DNA from: an uncultured Clostridia bacterium
GTDB taxonomy: Bacteria; Bacillota; Clostridia; Peptostreptococcales; Anaerovoracaceae
Reading direction: 5' to 3'
DNA length: 64,000 nt
Assembly (NCBI GenBank): GCA_945830395.1
Contig: CALZYE010000003.1
Span: forward strand, 1-64,000
Shown: positions 38,553-49,823 of the stretch, in pieces
Layout: every line of letters starts with the position of its first letter
How positions within the stretch are numbered: position 1 is the first letter of the stretch
Translations under genes and position numbers: made by a program
Notes under the pieces: model-generated
Database searches by the model: none
Seen by the model: only the letters and a program-made list of their open reading frames with translations
What the model was told of the DNA's origin: nothing

Positions 38553-39809
38553 ATGTTAACAAATGCACCAAAAGGCACAAAAGATGTATTACCTGATCAG
38601 GTCTATCGCTGGCATTATGTTGAAAAGAAGTTTGATGACATATGCAAACGCTATGGATATAAAGAAATAAGAACTCCAATATTTGAGCATACAGAGTTAA
38701 TAAATAGGGGTGTTGGAGATACAACAGATATAGTCCAGAAGGAAATGTACACCTTTAATGACCACGGCGGAAGAAGTCTTACCCTTAGACCTGAGGGAAC
38801 CTCTCCTGCAGTAAGGGCATTCGTTGAACACAGGATGTATGCAGAAGTACAGCCCACTAAACTTTACTACGATGCGGCTTGTTTCAGATATGAAAAACCC
38901 CAGTCAGGCAGACTGCGCCAGTTCCACCAGCTGGGAGTTGAAATCTTCGGAACACCCAATATGATGGCTGATGCGGATGTTATCTGTTTAGGCCATGATT
39001 TTCTTGAAGAAATGGGAATTAAAGATGTTGTCTTGGAGATAAACAGCGTGGGATGCCCGACATGCAGAGCCATATACAGAAAAGCGCTGCAGGATTTCTT
39101 GAAACCGCACTATGAAGCACTTTGCGATACTTGCAAGGGTCGATATGACAGAAATCCTATGAGAATCTTAGACTGCAAATCTCCGGAGGACCAGAAAATA
39201 GTAAAAGATGCCCCTGAGATGCTGGACTATCTTTGTGATGACTGTGCAAGCTCCTTTGAGGAGGTCAAAAATCACTTGGATGCAATGGGACTGGAATACA
39301 AGGTTAACCCGAGAATAGTCAGAGGTCTTGACTACTACACAAAGACGGCTTTTGAATTTGTCTCAAATAAGATAGGTGCCCAGGGAACCGTATGCGGAGG
39401 AGGAAGATATGATAATCTCTGTCAGGAAATAGGCGGGCCTCCGATTCCGGGAGTCGGATTCGGTCTGGGAAAGGAAAGGCTTTTGATGCTTATGGAAGCC
39501 AATGAAGTAGAAGCTCCTGAGGAAGACCCTTCCGATGTGTTTATCGTTACAATGGGGGATAACGCAAAAACAAAGGGATTGGAACTTTTAAGAGAACTTC
39601 ACAAAAAGGGAATTTCTGCCCAAATGGACACACTTTCCAGAAATGTTAAAGGACAGTTCAAATACGCAGCGAGACTTAACGCAAGAAAGACTATTGTAAT
39701 AGGCGATGAAGAGCTTGAAAAAGGTGTTGTGCAGATAAAAGACATGGATAAACATCAGCAGCAGGAAGTTGCCTTTGCGGATATCTTTGAGACGATAAAA
39801 AAAGCTTAA
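38553..39809 (+). CDS. hisS: Histidine--tRNA ligase
   Basis: APKGTKDVLPDQ, LRPEGTSPAVRAFVEH, GRYDNL, GFGLGKERL. Confidence 0.97.
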   Translation: MLTNAPKGTKDVLPDQVYRWHYVEKKFDDICKRYGYKEIRTPIFEHTELINRGVGDTTDIVQKEMYTFNDHGGRSLTLRPEGTSPAVRAFVEHRMYAEVQPTKLYYDAACFRYEKPQSGRLRQFHQLGVEIFGTPNMMADADVICLGHDFLEEMGIKDVVLEINSVGCPTCRAIYRKALQDFLKPHYEALCDTCKGRYDRNPMRILDCKSPEDQKIVKDAPEMLDYLCDDCASSFEEVKNHLDAMGLEYKVNPRIVRGLDYYTKTAFEFVSNKIGAQGTVCGGGRYDNLCQEIGGPPIPGVGFGLGKERLLMLMEANEVEAPEEDPSDVFIVTMGDNAKTKGLELLRELHKKGISAQMDTLSRNVKGQFKYAARLNARKTIVIGDEELEKGVVQIKDMDKHQQQEVAFADIFETIKKA

Positions 39810-39831
39810 TAAATTAAGGGAGTTAGATTTA

Positions 39832-41604
39832 ATGTCAGAACTATTTAAAAGAACCCACATGTGTGGTACTTTGAATTTGGAAAATATTGGAGAAAATGTT
39901 GTACTGAACGGATGGGTAGCAAAACAGAGAAGGCTTGGCGGGCTGATTTTCGTTGACTTAAGAGACAAAACGGGAATCATACAAATTGCCTTTGACGACA
40001 GTACACCGAGAGAAGTTTTCAACTTGGCACAAAACCTTCGCGGAGAATTTGTAATCGGTATAAAAGGTGAGGTGAAGGAAAGAAGCGCAAAGAACGATGA
40101 TTTAAAAACCGGAGCAATTGAAATTGCCGCAAGAGATCTCACAATCTATTCAAAGGCGGAAACACCTCCTATTTACATAAAAGACGATGATAATGTCGAA
40201 GATAATCTTAGACTGAAATACAGATACTTGGATCTTAGAAAAGTCAAAATGCAAAGGAATCTGACTTTCAGACACAAGATTACAAAGCTAACGAGAGATT
40301 ATTTTGACGAACATGGATTCACAGATGTGGAAACTCCCGTTCTGGTTAGATCTACCCCTGAGGGCGCAAGAGACTACCTTGTTCCAAGCAGAGTGGATAC
40401 GGGAAAGTTTTATGCTCTTCCCCAGTCACCGCAGCTTTTCAAACAGCTTCTGATGGTGGGTGGAACCGACAGATATATTCAAATCGCAAAATGTTTCAGA
40501 GATGAAGACCTTCGCGCAGACAGACAACCTGAATTTACTCAGATAGATATGGAAATGTCTTTCGTTGATGTAGATGATGTCTTAGAAATCCAGGAAGGAT
40601 ATCTTAAACGCTTGTTTAAGGAACTGATGAATATTGAAATTTCATTGCCTTTACCGAGACTTTCGTGGAAAGAAGCCATGGAGAGATTCGGTTCAGACAA
40701 ACCCGATACAAGGTTTGGCTTTGAGTTACATCTTTTAAACGATGTTTCTTCAGTCGCAGGCACCGATTTTATGGTGTTTAAAAATGCAATGGATAACGGT
40801 GGAGATGTAAGAGGTATATGTATAGACGGAGGCTCCAAAGAGTTTTCAAGAAAAGACATAGACAAATTTATTGAAGCCGCCAAGGATTACGGTGCGAAGG
40901 GTCTTGTTTGGATTAGAGTTGAAGAAGGAGAACTCAAATCGTCGGTAAATAAATTTTTCAGCCAAGAACAGCTGAGGGAAATTGCCTCTGAGTTCAACGC
41001 AAAGGCAGGGGATCTTATTCTAATTGCGGCAGATAAGGCGAAGGTTGTGTTTGATTCATTAGGATTTTTACGAAGACACATAGCGGGAAAACTTGGCTTG
41101 CTTGACAGTAACAAATTCAATCTCCTTTGGGTTACGGAATTTCCCATGTTTGAAAAAGATGATGAAACCGGATGCGTAAAGGCTGTACACCATCCCTTCA
41201 CACATCCTATGGAGGAAGATATTCACCTGCTTGAAACCGATCCCCTTTCAGTCAAAGCGGACGCATACGATATAATCATTAACGGTGTTGAACTTGGCGG
41301 AGGCAGTATCCGTATACACGATAGAGATCTGCAGAGCAAAATGTTTGACATTCTCGGCATTTCAAAGGAAGAAAGTGAACTGAAATTCGGATTTCTTCTT
41401 GAGGCTTTCAAATACGGAGTTCCTCCCCACGGCGGACTGGCATACGGACTTGACAGAATGGTAATGCTTCTTACAGGTGAACCCAGCATCAGAGAGGTTA
41501 TGGCATTTCCTAAAAACCAAAATGCGCAGTGCATGGTCAGCGAGGCACCTAATGTTGTTGATGAAAGCCAGTTGGAGGAACTTGAGCTTAATATCAGAAA
41601 GTAA
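39832..41604 (+). CDS. aspS: Aspartate--tRNA ligase
   Basis: TPEGARDYLVPSRV, ALPQSPQLFKQLLMVGG, GLAYGLDRMVMLLTGEPSIREVMAFPKNQ. Confidence 0.97.
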   Translation: MSELFKRTHMCGTLNLENIGENVVLNGWVAKQRRLGGLIFVDLRDKTGIIQIAFDDSTPREVFNLAQNLRGEFVIGIKGEVKERSAKNDDLKTGAIEIAARDLTIYSKAETPPIYIKDDDNVEDNLRLKYRYLDLRKVKMQRNLTFRHKITKLTRDYFDEHGFTDVETPVLVRSTPEGARDYLVPSRVDTGKFYALPQSPQLFKQLLMVGGTDRYIQIAKCFRDEDLRADRQPEFTQIDMEMSFVDVDDVLEIQEGYLKRLFKELMNIEISLPLPRLSWKEAMERFGSDKPDTRFGFELHLLNDVSSVAGTDFMVFKNAMDNGGDVRGICIDGGSKEFSRKDIDKFIEAAKDYGAKGLVWIRVEEGELKSSVNKFFSQEQLREIASEFNAKAGDLILIAADKAKVVFDSLGFLRRHIAGKLGLLDSNKFNLLWVTEFPMFEKDDETGCVKAVHHPFTHPMEEDIHLLETDPLSVKADAYDIIINGVELGGGSIRIHDRDLQSKMFDILGISKEESELKFGFLLEAFKYGVPPHGGLAYGLDRMVMLLTGEPSIREVMAFPKNQNAQCMVSEAPNVVDESQLEELELNIRK

Positions 41605-41615
41605 AAATATTTATC

Positions 41616-42218
41616 ATGGAGAACATAGGCATATTAGGTGGAACTTTTGATCCGTTTCACTTGGGACATTTATCTGTGCTTGAGGCAGCCGTTGAAGAAG
41701 CTTGCTGCGACAGAATTATCTTACTTCCGGCAAAGGTGAGTCCTTTTAAAATTGAAAGAAGAATTACAGAGGACATACACAGAGTGGCCATGTTGTCTTG
41801 CGTGGCAAAGATGTACGATAATGTGGAAGTTTCTACTATCGAAATAGACGGTCCGGAAATTTCATACACCTACAACACGATGAAAGAAATTCAGAGAAAA
41901 AAACCGCCGGATAAGCTGCACTTCATTATGGGCAGCGACTCTCTTCTCACTTTAGAATCATGGTATAAAGGCCGTGAGCTTCTCAAGGAATTTTCTTTTA
42001 TTCTGGCACCGAGACCGGGATATAATTATAGTGAGACAAAAAAAACAAAGATGTACCTTGAAAAAAAATACGGTACAGAGATAAAAGTCCTAAATAATAA
42101 ATTGAGAAACATATCATCTACAGAGATTAAAGATGCTATTAAATGCGGAAAGGAAATAAATCACTTGGTGCCCACTGAAGTGGCGGTTTATATAAATGAA
42201 CACAGATTGTATTTATAA
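41616..42218 (+). CDS. nadD: Nicotinate-nucleotide adenylyltransferase
   Basis: IGILGGTFDPFHLGHLSVLEAA; NISSTEIKDAIK. Confidence 0.94.
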   Translation: MENIGILGGTFDPFHLGHLSVLEAAVEEACCDRIILLPAKVSPFKIERRITEDIHRVAMLSCVAKMYDNVEVSTIEIDGPEISYTYNTMKEIQRKKPPDKLHFIMGSDSLLTLESWYKGRELLKEFSFILAPRPGYNYSETKKTKMYLEKKYGTEIKVLNNKLRNISSTEIKDAIKCGKEINHLVPTEVAVYINEHRLYL

Positions 42219-42774
42219 ATTTTTAAGAGAAAATTTGCCGGAAAAAAGGCTGAAACATATTGAGGGAGTAAAAAAAACCGCTGTATATTTAGCTGAAAAA
42301 TATGGTGAAGATTCGCAAAAAGCCGAATTAGCCGCTTTATTTCACGATATGTACAGAAAACTTTCAGATGAAGATATAGACTTATATATAAAAAAGTTTA
42401 ATCTGGATGAGCATAGGTATAAAAACAATACTAATCTAATCCATAGTAAGGTGGCTGCGGGAAATATGGAGGCATTATATGGAATGGAGGATGAGGATTT
42501 GATAAATTCTGTAAGCTTCCATACCACAGGGAGAGCGGGAATGTCAAATCTTGAGAAAATAATATTTATAGCAGATGCTATAGAACCTTCAAGGGAATAT
42601 CCTGCAGTAAATATTTTGAGAAAACTGGCAGATGAGGATTTAGACTGTGCATGTCTTAAAATACTTGAATCTACCATAAGATACTTAAATAAAAAAGGAA
42701 TTGAAATAGATAAAGATACTTTGGAAGCCCGAGAATATTTTAAAAAGATAACGGAGATAAAAAATGGAAAATAA
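42196..42774 (+). CDS. yqeK: YqeK-type HD phosphohydrolase (symmetrical Ap4A hydrolase)
   Basis: HIEGVKKTAVYLAEKYGEDSQKAELAALFHDMYRK; between nadD and rsfS. Confidence 0.93.
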   Translation: MNTDCIYKFLRENLPEKRLKHIEGVKKTAVYLAEKYGEDSQKAELAALFHDMYRKLSDEDIDLYIKKFNLDEHRYKNNTNLIHSKVAAGNMEALYGMEDEDLINSVSFHTTGRAGMSNLEKIIFIADAIEPSREYPAVNILRKLADEDLDCACLKILESTIRYLNKKGIEIDKDTLEAREYFKKITEIKNGK

Positions 42775-43111
42775 AGAACTTGCTTTATTGGCAGCTAAAG
42801 CCATAGACAGTAAAAAAGGTATTGATATAAAAGTCATAGATATTGCGGCAAAATCATCTTTTGCAGACTATCTGATAGTTGCCGGCGGTTCAAACGACAG
42901 ACAGGTGGGATCAATTGCAGATGCAGTTGAAGATGAATATGAAAAAATAGGAATAACTCCAAGAAGCATTGCAGGTAAAAATAATTCCGGATGGATTTTG
43001 ATGGATTACGGTGACATTGTGGTTAATATATTTAACCCTGAGCTTCGCAGCAGATATAATCTTGAAAATGTTTGGGGAGATTGCGAGATTACAGATTATA
43101 CAGGAGCATAA
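42764..43111 (+). CDS. rsfS: Ribosome silencing factor
   Basis: [47 protein letters not shown]. Confidence 0.95.
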   Translation: MENKELALLAAKAIDSKKGIDIKVIDIAAKSSFADYLIVAGGSNDRQVGSIADAVEDEYEKIGITPRSIAGKNNSGWILMDYGDIVVNIFNPELRSRYNLENVWGDCEITDYTGA

Positions 43112-43164
43112 AAGCCTTTAGCCGGATATATGTACAAATCGATGAGGAGAAAAAAAGGAGAAAA

Positions 43165-45636
43165 ATGGAGAAAAAATACGATTTCAAACGAATTGAAAAA
43201 AAATGGCAGAAATACTGGGAAGAAAATAACAGCTTTAAATCCACAGAGGATCCTTCAAAAGAAAAATATTATGTTCTTGAGATGTTTCCCTACCCATCCG
43301 GAAAACTCCACATGGGTCATGTGAGAAATTACTCTATAGGAGATGTAGTTGCCAGATTCAAGCATATGCAGGGTTTTAATGTCATGCATCCAATGGGATT
43401 TGACTCTTTTGGACTTCCGGCGGAAAATGCGGCTATTAAGCACGGAGCGCTTCCTGCTGAATGGACATGGAACAATATAGCCGAAATGGAGAAACAGTTT
43501 AAACAACTGGGGCTTTCATTTGATTGGGAGAGAGAAGTCCAGACCTGCAATCCTGATTACTATCGCTGGATGCAGTGGATATTTATTCAATTCTTTAACA
43601 AGGGTCTGGCATACAAGAAAGAAAATCCGGTTAACTGGTGTCCAAGCTGCCAAACTGTACTTGCAAATGAGCAGGTGGTTGACGGCGCATGTGAACGCTG
43701 CAAAACACCTGTAGGTAAGAAAAATTTGTCACAGTGGTATTTCAAAATAACAGATTACGCAGAGCAGCTTCTTGAGAATCTGGACGATCTTCCGGGATGG
43801 CCCAACAAAGTTAAGTTAATGCAGAAAAATTGGATCGGCAAATCCATCGGTGCAAATATAGATTTCAAAATTGACGAAACGGATAAGGTTCTTAAAGTAT
43901 TTACGACTCGTGCAGATACATTGTTCGGATGTACATACATGGTAATGGCGCCTGAGCATCCTTTCGTAAAAGAACTTGTGGAAGGCACTGAATTTGAAAG
44001 CAAGGTAGAAGCCTACATCGAAAAGGTTCAGCACATGAACGAAATAGAGAGAACCTCTACAGCAAATGAAAAGACTGGTGTTTTCATCGGTAAATATGCA
44101 GTCAACCCTGTAAATCAAAAAAAGGTTCCGATCTTTATCTCAGACTATGTTTTGATGGGCTACGGAACAGGAGCAATCATGGCTGTCCCTGCACATGACC
44201 AGAGAGACTTTGATTTTGCGAAAAAGTTCGGCATTGAGATTATTCCCGTGGTAGACGGAAGTTCACCGGAAATTGATGTGAATAATCTGAAGGAAGCCTT
44301 TGCGGCAGAGGGAAACATGATAAATTCAGAGCAATTTACCGGAATGAATAATCGTAAGGCTATCCCTGAAATGATAAAATGGCTTTCCGAACAAAACATA
44401 GGTGAGGAGACGGTTAACTATAAACTGAGAGATTGGCTCATTTCCCGTCAGCGTTATTGGGGTACTCCAATTCCGATGATTTACTGTGAAGACTGTGGAT
44501 GGGTTCCTGAAAAGGAAGAAAATCTCCCTGTTTTGCTGCCTACAGATGTTGAGTTTACAGGAAAGGGCGAATCGCCCCTTGCTACTTCCAAGACCTTTGC
44601 AAAATGCACATGTCCAAAGTGCGGCAAAGAAGCTAAGCGAGAACTCGATACGATGGATACATTCCTTGATTCTTCATGGTATTTCCTTCGTTACTGTGAT
44701 CCAAATAACAGCGAAAAGGCATTTGATAAAGAAAAAGCGGATTATTGGATGAGTGTTGACCAATACATCGGAGGGGTGGAACATGCAATTCTTCACCTGA
44801 TGTATGCAAGATTTTTCCAGATGGCGCTTCACGATTTGGGACTTGTAACAGGTAAAGAGCCTTTTGCAAATCTTTTGACTCAGGGAATGGTCAACAAGGA
44901 TGGAAAGAAAATGAGTAAATCCATAGGAAATGTTGTAAGTCCTGAAGAAATTATAAATAAATACGGTGCAGATACAGCCAGACTGTTTATTTTATTTGCA
45001 GCTCCTCCTGAAAAAGAATTAGACTGGTCAGATACAGGAGTGGAGGGAAGTTATAGATTCCTGAATCGCGTGTGGCGTCTTGTCCACGAATTTATTGAAA
45101 AAGACTATCATAGCGACGAGGCTATAAAAATAAAGTCAGAGGATGACAAAAAATTAAATTTAACAATTAATGCAACAATAAAGAAGATTACCGAGGATGT
45201 GAGCAACAGGTTCAACTTCAACACAGCTATCAGCTCTATTATGGAATTGGTAAACGAACTTTACAAGTACAAGGAAAAGGATGATGTTAACATTCCTTTG
45301 CTTAAGGATGCAATTACAAAGCTTGTTACAATTCTTGCACCGTTCACACCTCACATATGTGAAGAAATGTGGCAAGAACTTGGACACAAAGAATCTCTCA
45401 TCGATGTGAGCTGGCCTGATTATGATGAAAAAGCCTTGGTGGAAGACACTAAGACTATCATAGTCCAGATTAACGGAAAGTTAAAGGAAAAGCTTTCAAT
45501 ACCTGCAGGATTGAGCAGAGAAGATTTAGAAAATGCTGTCAGAGCAGATGAAAAGGTAATTGCTTTGATTTCAGATTTAAATGTGGTTAAAACCGTTGCA
45601 GTTCCTGATAAACTTGTTAATTTTGTTGCAAAGTAG
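43165..45636 (+). CDS. leuS: Leucine--tRNA ligase
   Basis: [22 protein letters not shown] (HIGH) and [17 protein letters not shown] (KMSKS). Start trimmed to the ATG after AAAGGAG. Confidence 0.97.
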   Translation: MEKKYDFKRIEKKWQKYWEENNSFKSTEDPSKEKYYVLEMFPYPSGKLHMGHVRNYSIGDVVARFKHMQGFNVMHPMGFDSFGLPAENAAIKHGALPAEWTWNNIAEMEKQFKQLGLSFDWEREVQTCNPDYYRWMQWIFIQFFNKGLAYKKENPVNWCPSCQTVLANEQVVDGACERCKTPVGKKNLSQWYFKITDYAEQLLENLDDLPGWPNKVKLMQKNWIGKSIGANIDFKIDETDKVLKVFTTRADTLFGCTYMVMAPEHPFVKELVEGTEFESKVEAYIEKVQHMNEIERTSTANEKTGVFIGKYAVNPVNQKKVPIFISDYVLMGYGTGAIMAVPAHDQRDFDFAKKFGIEIIPVVDGSSPEIDVNNLKEAFAAEGNMINSEQFTGMNNRKAIPEMIKWLSEQNIGEETVNYKLRDWLISRQRYWGTPIPMIYCEDCGWVPEKEENLPVLLPTDVEFTGKGESPLATSKTFAKCTCPKCGKEAKRELDTMDTFLDSSWYFLRYCDPNNSEKAFDKEKADYWMSVDQYIGGVEHAILHLMYARFFQMALHDLGLVTGKEPFANLLTQGMVNKDGKKMSKSIGNVVSPEEIINKYGADTARLFILFAAPPEKELDWSDTGVEGSYRFLNRVWRLVHEFIEKDYHSDEAIKIKSEDDKKLNLTINATIKKITEDVSNRFNFNTAISSIMELVNELYKYKEKDDVNIPLLKDAITKLVTILAPFTPHICEEMWQELGHKESLIDVSWPDYDEKALVEDTKTIIVQINGKLKEKLSIPAGLSREDLENAVRADEKVIALISDLNVVKTVAVPDKLVNFVAK

Positions 45637-45648
45637 AGAGGAACGAAA

Positions 45649-47607
45649 ATGAAAGAAAATAATGACGATAAATCAGGTATCAGACCCTCAAGAAGAAGGC
45701 CCGATATCGGTGGAAGCAGGAATAAAACCACTGCTGTAAGGAAGAAGAATGTTAAAACTAACAGTATTAATTTAATTTCAGATACGAAAGCTTTGGGAGA
45801 AGAATTGGGGCTTAAACTTAAGAAAAAGCCTGTTTCAAAATCATCTGCCCAAAGAACTCCTAAGGTTTCAACAAGGAGAACTTCAAATAAGAATACAGAA
45901 AGGAAAACCAAGCAGGAGACATCAAAGAAAAAATCAAGGACTCCCGCAAAAAAAGCGAAAAATTTAAAAGTTTTCCCGATAGGAGGATTGGATGAAATCG
46001 GGAAAAATATGACAGCCTTTGAATACGATAATCAGATTATAGTTATCGACTGCGGTATGTCATTTCCCGAAGATGACATGTTTGGAATAGATGTGGTAAT
46101 CCCTGACTTCAGCTATCTTATCGAAAATTCCAAGAAAGTAAAAGGTGTAATAATAACCCATGGACATGAGGATCATATAGGGGGAATACCATATCTTTTA
46201 AAACAGCTCAATGTCCCTATCTATGGAACTAAATTACCTTTGGGACTCATAAGAAATAAACTTGAGGAGCACAGGATAAATGCCGATTTGAGAACTATTA
46301 CACCGGGAGAGAAGTTCAAGGTAGGAAAATTTAAGATTGAAGCGCTGAGAACTACCCATTCCATTGCCGATGCAGTCGGTCTTTTCGTAGAAACTCCGCC
46401 AGCCAACTTCTTTCATACCGGAGACTTTAAAATTGACTATACGCCTATAGACGGAGAGCCTATTGACTTTTCAAGGCTGGCGGAAATCGGAAAATCCGGT
46501 GTGGACCTGCTTATGGCAGACAGCACCAATGCTTTGAGACCGGGTTTTACCCCTTCTGAGCAAGTGGTTGGTCAAACCCTCGACGGCATATTCAGAGAAG
46601 CTGAAAACAGAATTATAATAGCGACATTTTCTTCAAATGTTCACAGGGTACAAAAGATAATCGAACTTGCTGTTAAATACGGGCGTAAATTTACCGTTTC
46701 AGGCAGAAGTATGGAAAATGTGGTGAAACTGGCTGTTGAACTGGGGTATTTAAAATATCCGGCAGGTTCCTTTGTTGAAATGAAAAAAATGCAAAACATC
46801 CCTGATAGAGAACTTGTTGTAATTACCACAGGAAGTCAGGGGGAACCTATGTCTGCGTTGACGAGAATGGCAGATGATGAACATAGAAATGTCAAATTAA
46901 AGAAAGGAGACATGGTTATTTTATCGTCAACTCCCGTTCCGGGTAACGAAAAAACCGTATCAAATGTCGTAAATAAACTTTATAAAAAAGAAGTAAATGT
47001 TATCTATAACGATATTGCAGATATTCATGTTTCAGGACACGCTTTTCAGGAAGATTTGAAGCTGATTCACGCTCTAATCAAACCGAAGATTTTTATGCCG
47101 GTGCACGGAGAGCACAGACATTTGGTCAGACATTCTCAGCTTGCTGAATCTTTAGGGATGAAACCTGAAAATGTATTTCTCATGGAAAACGGAGATCAGC
47201 TTACTGTCGATAAGCAAAAAGCTATCCAATACAAGCATGTCATAAACGCTGAAGATATTTTAGTTGACGGTTTGGGCATAGGTGATGTAGGAAATGTAGT
47301 CTTGAACGAACGGAAAGTTCTGTCGGAAGCAGGGCTTATAATCGTAGCTGCCACGATTGATTTAGATAATAGGATTATAGTTTCAGGTCCGGAACTGACT
47401 TCAAGAGGATTCGTCTATGTAAAGGAAAATGAAGAGATTATGAACGAGGCAAAGGAGAGAGCCTTTGAGTCATTGGAATATCATCTTCAAAACAATAAAG
47501 GCGATTGGAACGCTCTGAGGAACGGATTGAGAAATGACATGAGAAAACACATATTCAATAAAACAAAGAGAAGTCCGATGATTTTGCCGATTCTTATGGA
47601 AGGTTAA
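45649..47607 (+). CDS. rnj: Ribonuclease J with ~105-aa basic N-terminal extension
   Basis: FPIGGLDEIGKNMTAFEYDNQIIVIDCGMSFPEDDMFGIDVVIPD; ITHGHEDHIGGIPY; STPVPGNE; preceded by a Lys/Arg/Ser-rich stretch. Confidence 0.95.
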   Translation: MKENNDDKSGIRPSRRRPDIGGSRNKTTAVRKKNVKTNSINLISDTKALGEELGLKLKKKPVSKSSAQRTPKVSTRRTSNKNTERKTKQETSKKKSRTPAKKAKNLKVFPIGGLDEIGKNMTAFEYDNQIIVIDCGMSFPEDDMFGIDVVIPDFSYLIENSKKVKGVIITHGHEDHIGGIPYLLKQLNVPIYGTKLPLGLIRNKLEEHRINADLRTITPGEKFKVGKFKIEALRTTHSIADAVGLFVETPPANFFHTGDFKIDYTPIDGEPIDFSRLAEIGKSGVDLLMADSTNALRPGFTPSEQVVGQTLDGIFREAENRIIIATFSSNVHRVQKIIELAVKYGRKFTVSGRSMENVVKLAVELGYLKYPAGSFVEMKKMQNIPDRELVVITTGSQGEPMSALTRMADDEHRNVKLKKGDMVILSSTPVPGNEKTVSNVVNKLYKKEVNVIYNDIADIHVSGHAFQEDLKLIHALIKPKIFMPVHGEHRHLVRHSQLAESLGMKPENVFLMENGDQLTVDKQKAIQYKHVINAEDILVDGLGIGDVGNVVLNERKVLSEAGLIIVAATIDLDNRIIVSGPELTSRGFVYVKENEEIMNEAKERAFESLEYHLQNNKGDWNALRNGLRNDMRKHIFNKTKRSPMILPILMEG

Positions 47608-47627
47608 CAATAGTAGGAGGTACCGAA

Positions 47628-47966
47628 ATGAATGTATACGATCAGGCTCATGGCCTTGCAAATGCAATTAAAGCTTCACAAGAATATAAAGATTATGCCA
47701 GATTGAAGGCTGGAATTGATAAAAATGCTGAAGTTTCAAATATGCTGAAAGACTTTGAATCAAAGCAGATGGAACTTCAGACAAAACAGATGCTTGGAGA
47801 AGAAGTTACAGAGGAAGCTCAGAAAACAATTCAAGAACTGTATCAAATAGTAATGAGGGATCCCTCAGCTGCTGAATACTTACAGGCACAGATGAGATTC
47901 TCAATAATGATGAGCGATGTCTACAAAATACTGGGTGATGCGATGGGACTTGGCAATCAGGCTTAA
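47628..47966 (+). CDS. YlbF/YmcA family protein
   Basis: MNVYDQAHGLANAIKASQEYKDYARLKAGIDKN; short helical protein typical of the family. Confidence 0.88.
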   Translation: MNVYDQAHGLANAIKASQEYKDYARLKAGIDKNAEVSNMLKDFESKQMELQTKQMLGEEVTEEAQKTIQELYQIVMRDPSAAEYLQAQMRFSIMMSDVYKILGDAMGLGNQA

Positions 47967-47978
47967 ATCTGTTATAAT
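47950..47978 (+). promoter_or_regulatory. Sigma-A promoter for efp overlapping the 3' end of the ylbF-like gene
   Basis: TTGGCA - 17 bp - TATAAT. Confidence 0.65.
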
Positions 47979-48035
47979 GACTGAGCATAACGAAATTGTT
48001 TAAATTATTAATATATAGAAAGTGAGACTGAACTA

Positions 48036-48596
48036 ATGATAACAGCAGGAGATTTCAGAAAAGGTGTTACCTTTGAAATTAACGGTGAACCTCATGTTGT
48101 GCTGGATTTTCAGCATGTAAAGCCCGGCAAAGGAGCCGCCTTTGTAAGAACCAAGTATAAGAATGTTCTTACCGGTGCTATAAGAGAAGAAGCCTTCAAT
48201 CCCAGTGATAAGTTCCCTAAGGCGCATATAGATACTAAGCAGATGCAGTATCTTTACAACGATGGAGAATTATATTATTTCATGGACGGAGAGACATTTG
48301 AGCAGGTGCCTATCAGCAAAGAAGATGTTGAAGATGCCATAATGTATCTCAGAGAAAATGACGAAGCAACTATCAAGTTCTACAAAGGTTCACCTTTTCA
48401 GGTAGAAGCTCCTAACTTCGTAGATTTGGAAGTCATAGACACTGAACCTGGAGTTAAAGGTGATACCGCAACGAATGTAACTAAGGCTGCCACCGTTGAA
48501 ACCGGTGCAGTGATTCAGGTTCCTATCTTCATCGAAACCGGAGAAAAAATTCAGATTGATACCAGATCGGGCGAGTATCTGGGAAGATCAAAATAA
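48036..48596 (+). CDS. efp: Elongation factor P
   Basis: [44 protein letters not shown]; ends [13 protein letters not shown]. Confidence 0.97.
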   Translation: MITAGDFRKGVTFEINGEPHVVLDFQHVKPGKGAAFVRTKYKNVLTGAIREEAFNPSDKFPKAHIDTKQMQYLYNDGELYYFMDGETFEQVPISKEDVEDAIMYLRENDEATIKFYKGSPFQVEAPNFVDLEVIDTEPGVKGDTATNVTKAATVETGAVIQVPIFIETGEKIQIDTRSGEYLGRSK

Positions 48597-48659
48597 AGGT
48601 GACCGCTTGCATATGGTCATACCCTTGAACCATTTAAATTTAACATAAGACAAATTTTA

Positions 48660-48692
48660 CAAGGGACGTGTTATGCGTCCCTTAAATTTTTA
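48660..48692 (+). terminator. Intrinsic terminator after efp
   Basis: AAGGGACG-TGTTATG-CGTCCCTT-AAATTTTT. Confidence 0.8.
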
Positions 48693-48728
48693 ATCTGATT
48701 TTTTAAAGAGACAAGTCTGGAGGATATA

Positions 48729-49823
48729 ATGAGCAGAAGCAAAAAGGCTAAATCCAAAAGTAGAATGCCCCTAAAAATTTTCTTATTTTTTGTAACTATC
48801 GGTGTAGCAGTCATTCTCGGTTTGTTCATCTATGCAAACAGCATCGGCGGCAATATGAAGGATAAGAACGACAAAAATGAGATTCTTGTTACGGTGGAAA
48901 AAGGATCGAGTACTTCATCAATAAGTGATTTACTCAAGAAAAAAGGAATAATAGATTCTGCAGCTGCATTTAAAATTTATACAGCAATCAATAGATATGA
49001 CGGTTCTTATCAGGCAGGATCCTATGCCTTTTCGCCGTCTATGACGACGGAGCAAATTGCTGATGCGCTTAAAACCGGTAAGACCAACGATATAACCTTT
49101 ACCATACCTGAAGGATTTACGGAATATGATATAGCCGATAAGCTTGCAAAGATAGGACTTGTTAAACGGGATGAATTTGTAAATACCCTTGAGACAGCAG
49201 GCTTTGCTGCAGAGTTCCCTTTCTTAAAAAATGCACAGAAGGGAAAACACAGACTTGAAGGTTATTTGTTCCCAAGTACATATAAAATACCGGCGGCGTC
49301 AGATTACAATTTTATAATTACAACCATGCTCAAAGGTTATCAGGATAATTTCAGTCATGAAGACAGATCTCTTGCAAAGAAACTCGGTGTCGACGAAAAC
49401 AAAATAATCATCATAGCATCTATAATAGAAAAAGAAGCTGCCGTTGATAAGGACAGAGATAAAGTGGCAAGTGTTATATACAACAGACTTAAGGCCAAGA
49501 TGCCTCTTCAGATGGACTCCACCGTTCAGTATGTTCTCGGTTTAGACAATAACAGAAAAAAGGACCTGTCCATAGATGATACACAGGTCAAATCACCGTA
49601 CAACACATACACCAATAAAGGGCTTCCTCCAGGACCTATATGCTGCCCGGGAAGAGCCTCCATTCACGCAGCCTTAAATCCTGCAAATACTAAGTACATG
49701 TATTTCATATTGAGCGACAAACTTGATGATTCCATGACATTCTCTGAAAAATACAGTCAGTTCTTAAAAGATAAGGATGCCTATTACAACGCCAGAGATA
49801 AAAAAGAAGGGAAGAACAACTGA
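48729..49823 (+). CDS. mltG: Endolytic murein transglycosylase
   Basis: LEGYLFPSTYKIP, IIASIIEKEAAVDKDRDKVASVIYNRL, PYNTYTNKGLPPGPICCPGRASIHAALNP. Confidence 0.95.
   Translation: MSRSKKAKSKSRMPLKIFLFFVTIGVAVILGLFIYANSIGGNMKDKNDKNEILVTVEKGSSTSSISDLLKKKGIIDSAAAFKIYTAINRYDGSYQAGSYAFSPSMTTEQIADALKTGKTNDITFTIPEGFTEYDIADKLAKIGLVKRDEFVNTLETAGFAAEFPFLKNAQKGKHRLEGYLFPSTYKIPAASDYNFIITTMLKGYQDNFSHEDRSLAKKLGVDENKIIIIASIIEKEAAVDKDRDKVASVIYNRLKAKMPLQMDSTVQYVLGLDNNRKKDLSIDDTQVKSPYNTYTNKGLPPGPICCPGRASIHAALNPANTKYMYFILSDKLDDSMTFSEKYSQFLKDKDAYYNARDKKEGKNN

Noticed and set aside
39588-40142. 184-aa minus-strand ORF over hisS/aspS
   Set aside because: Antisense to two highly conserved synthetase genes; no domain signature; typical shadow ORF.
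48597-48630. TGACC...GGTCA short hairpin after efp
   Set aside because: Only a 5-bp stem; the real terminator is at 48660-48692.
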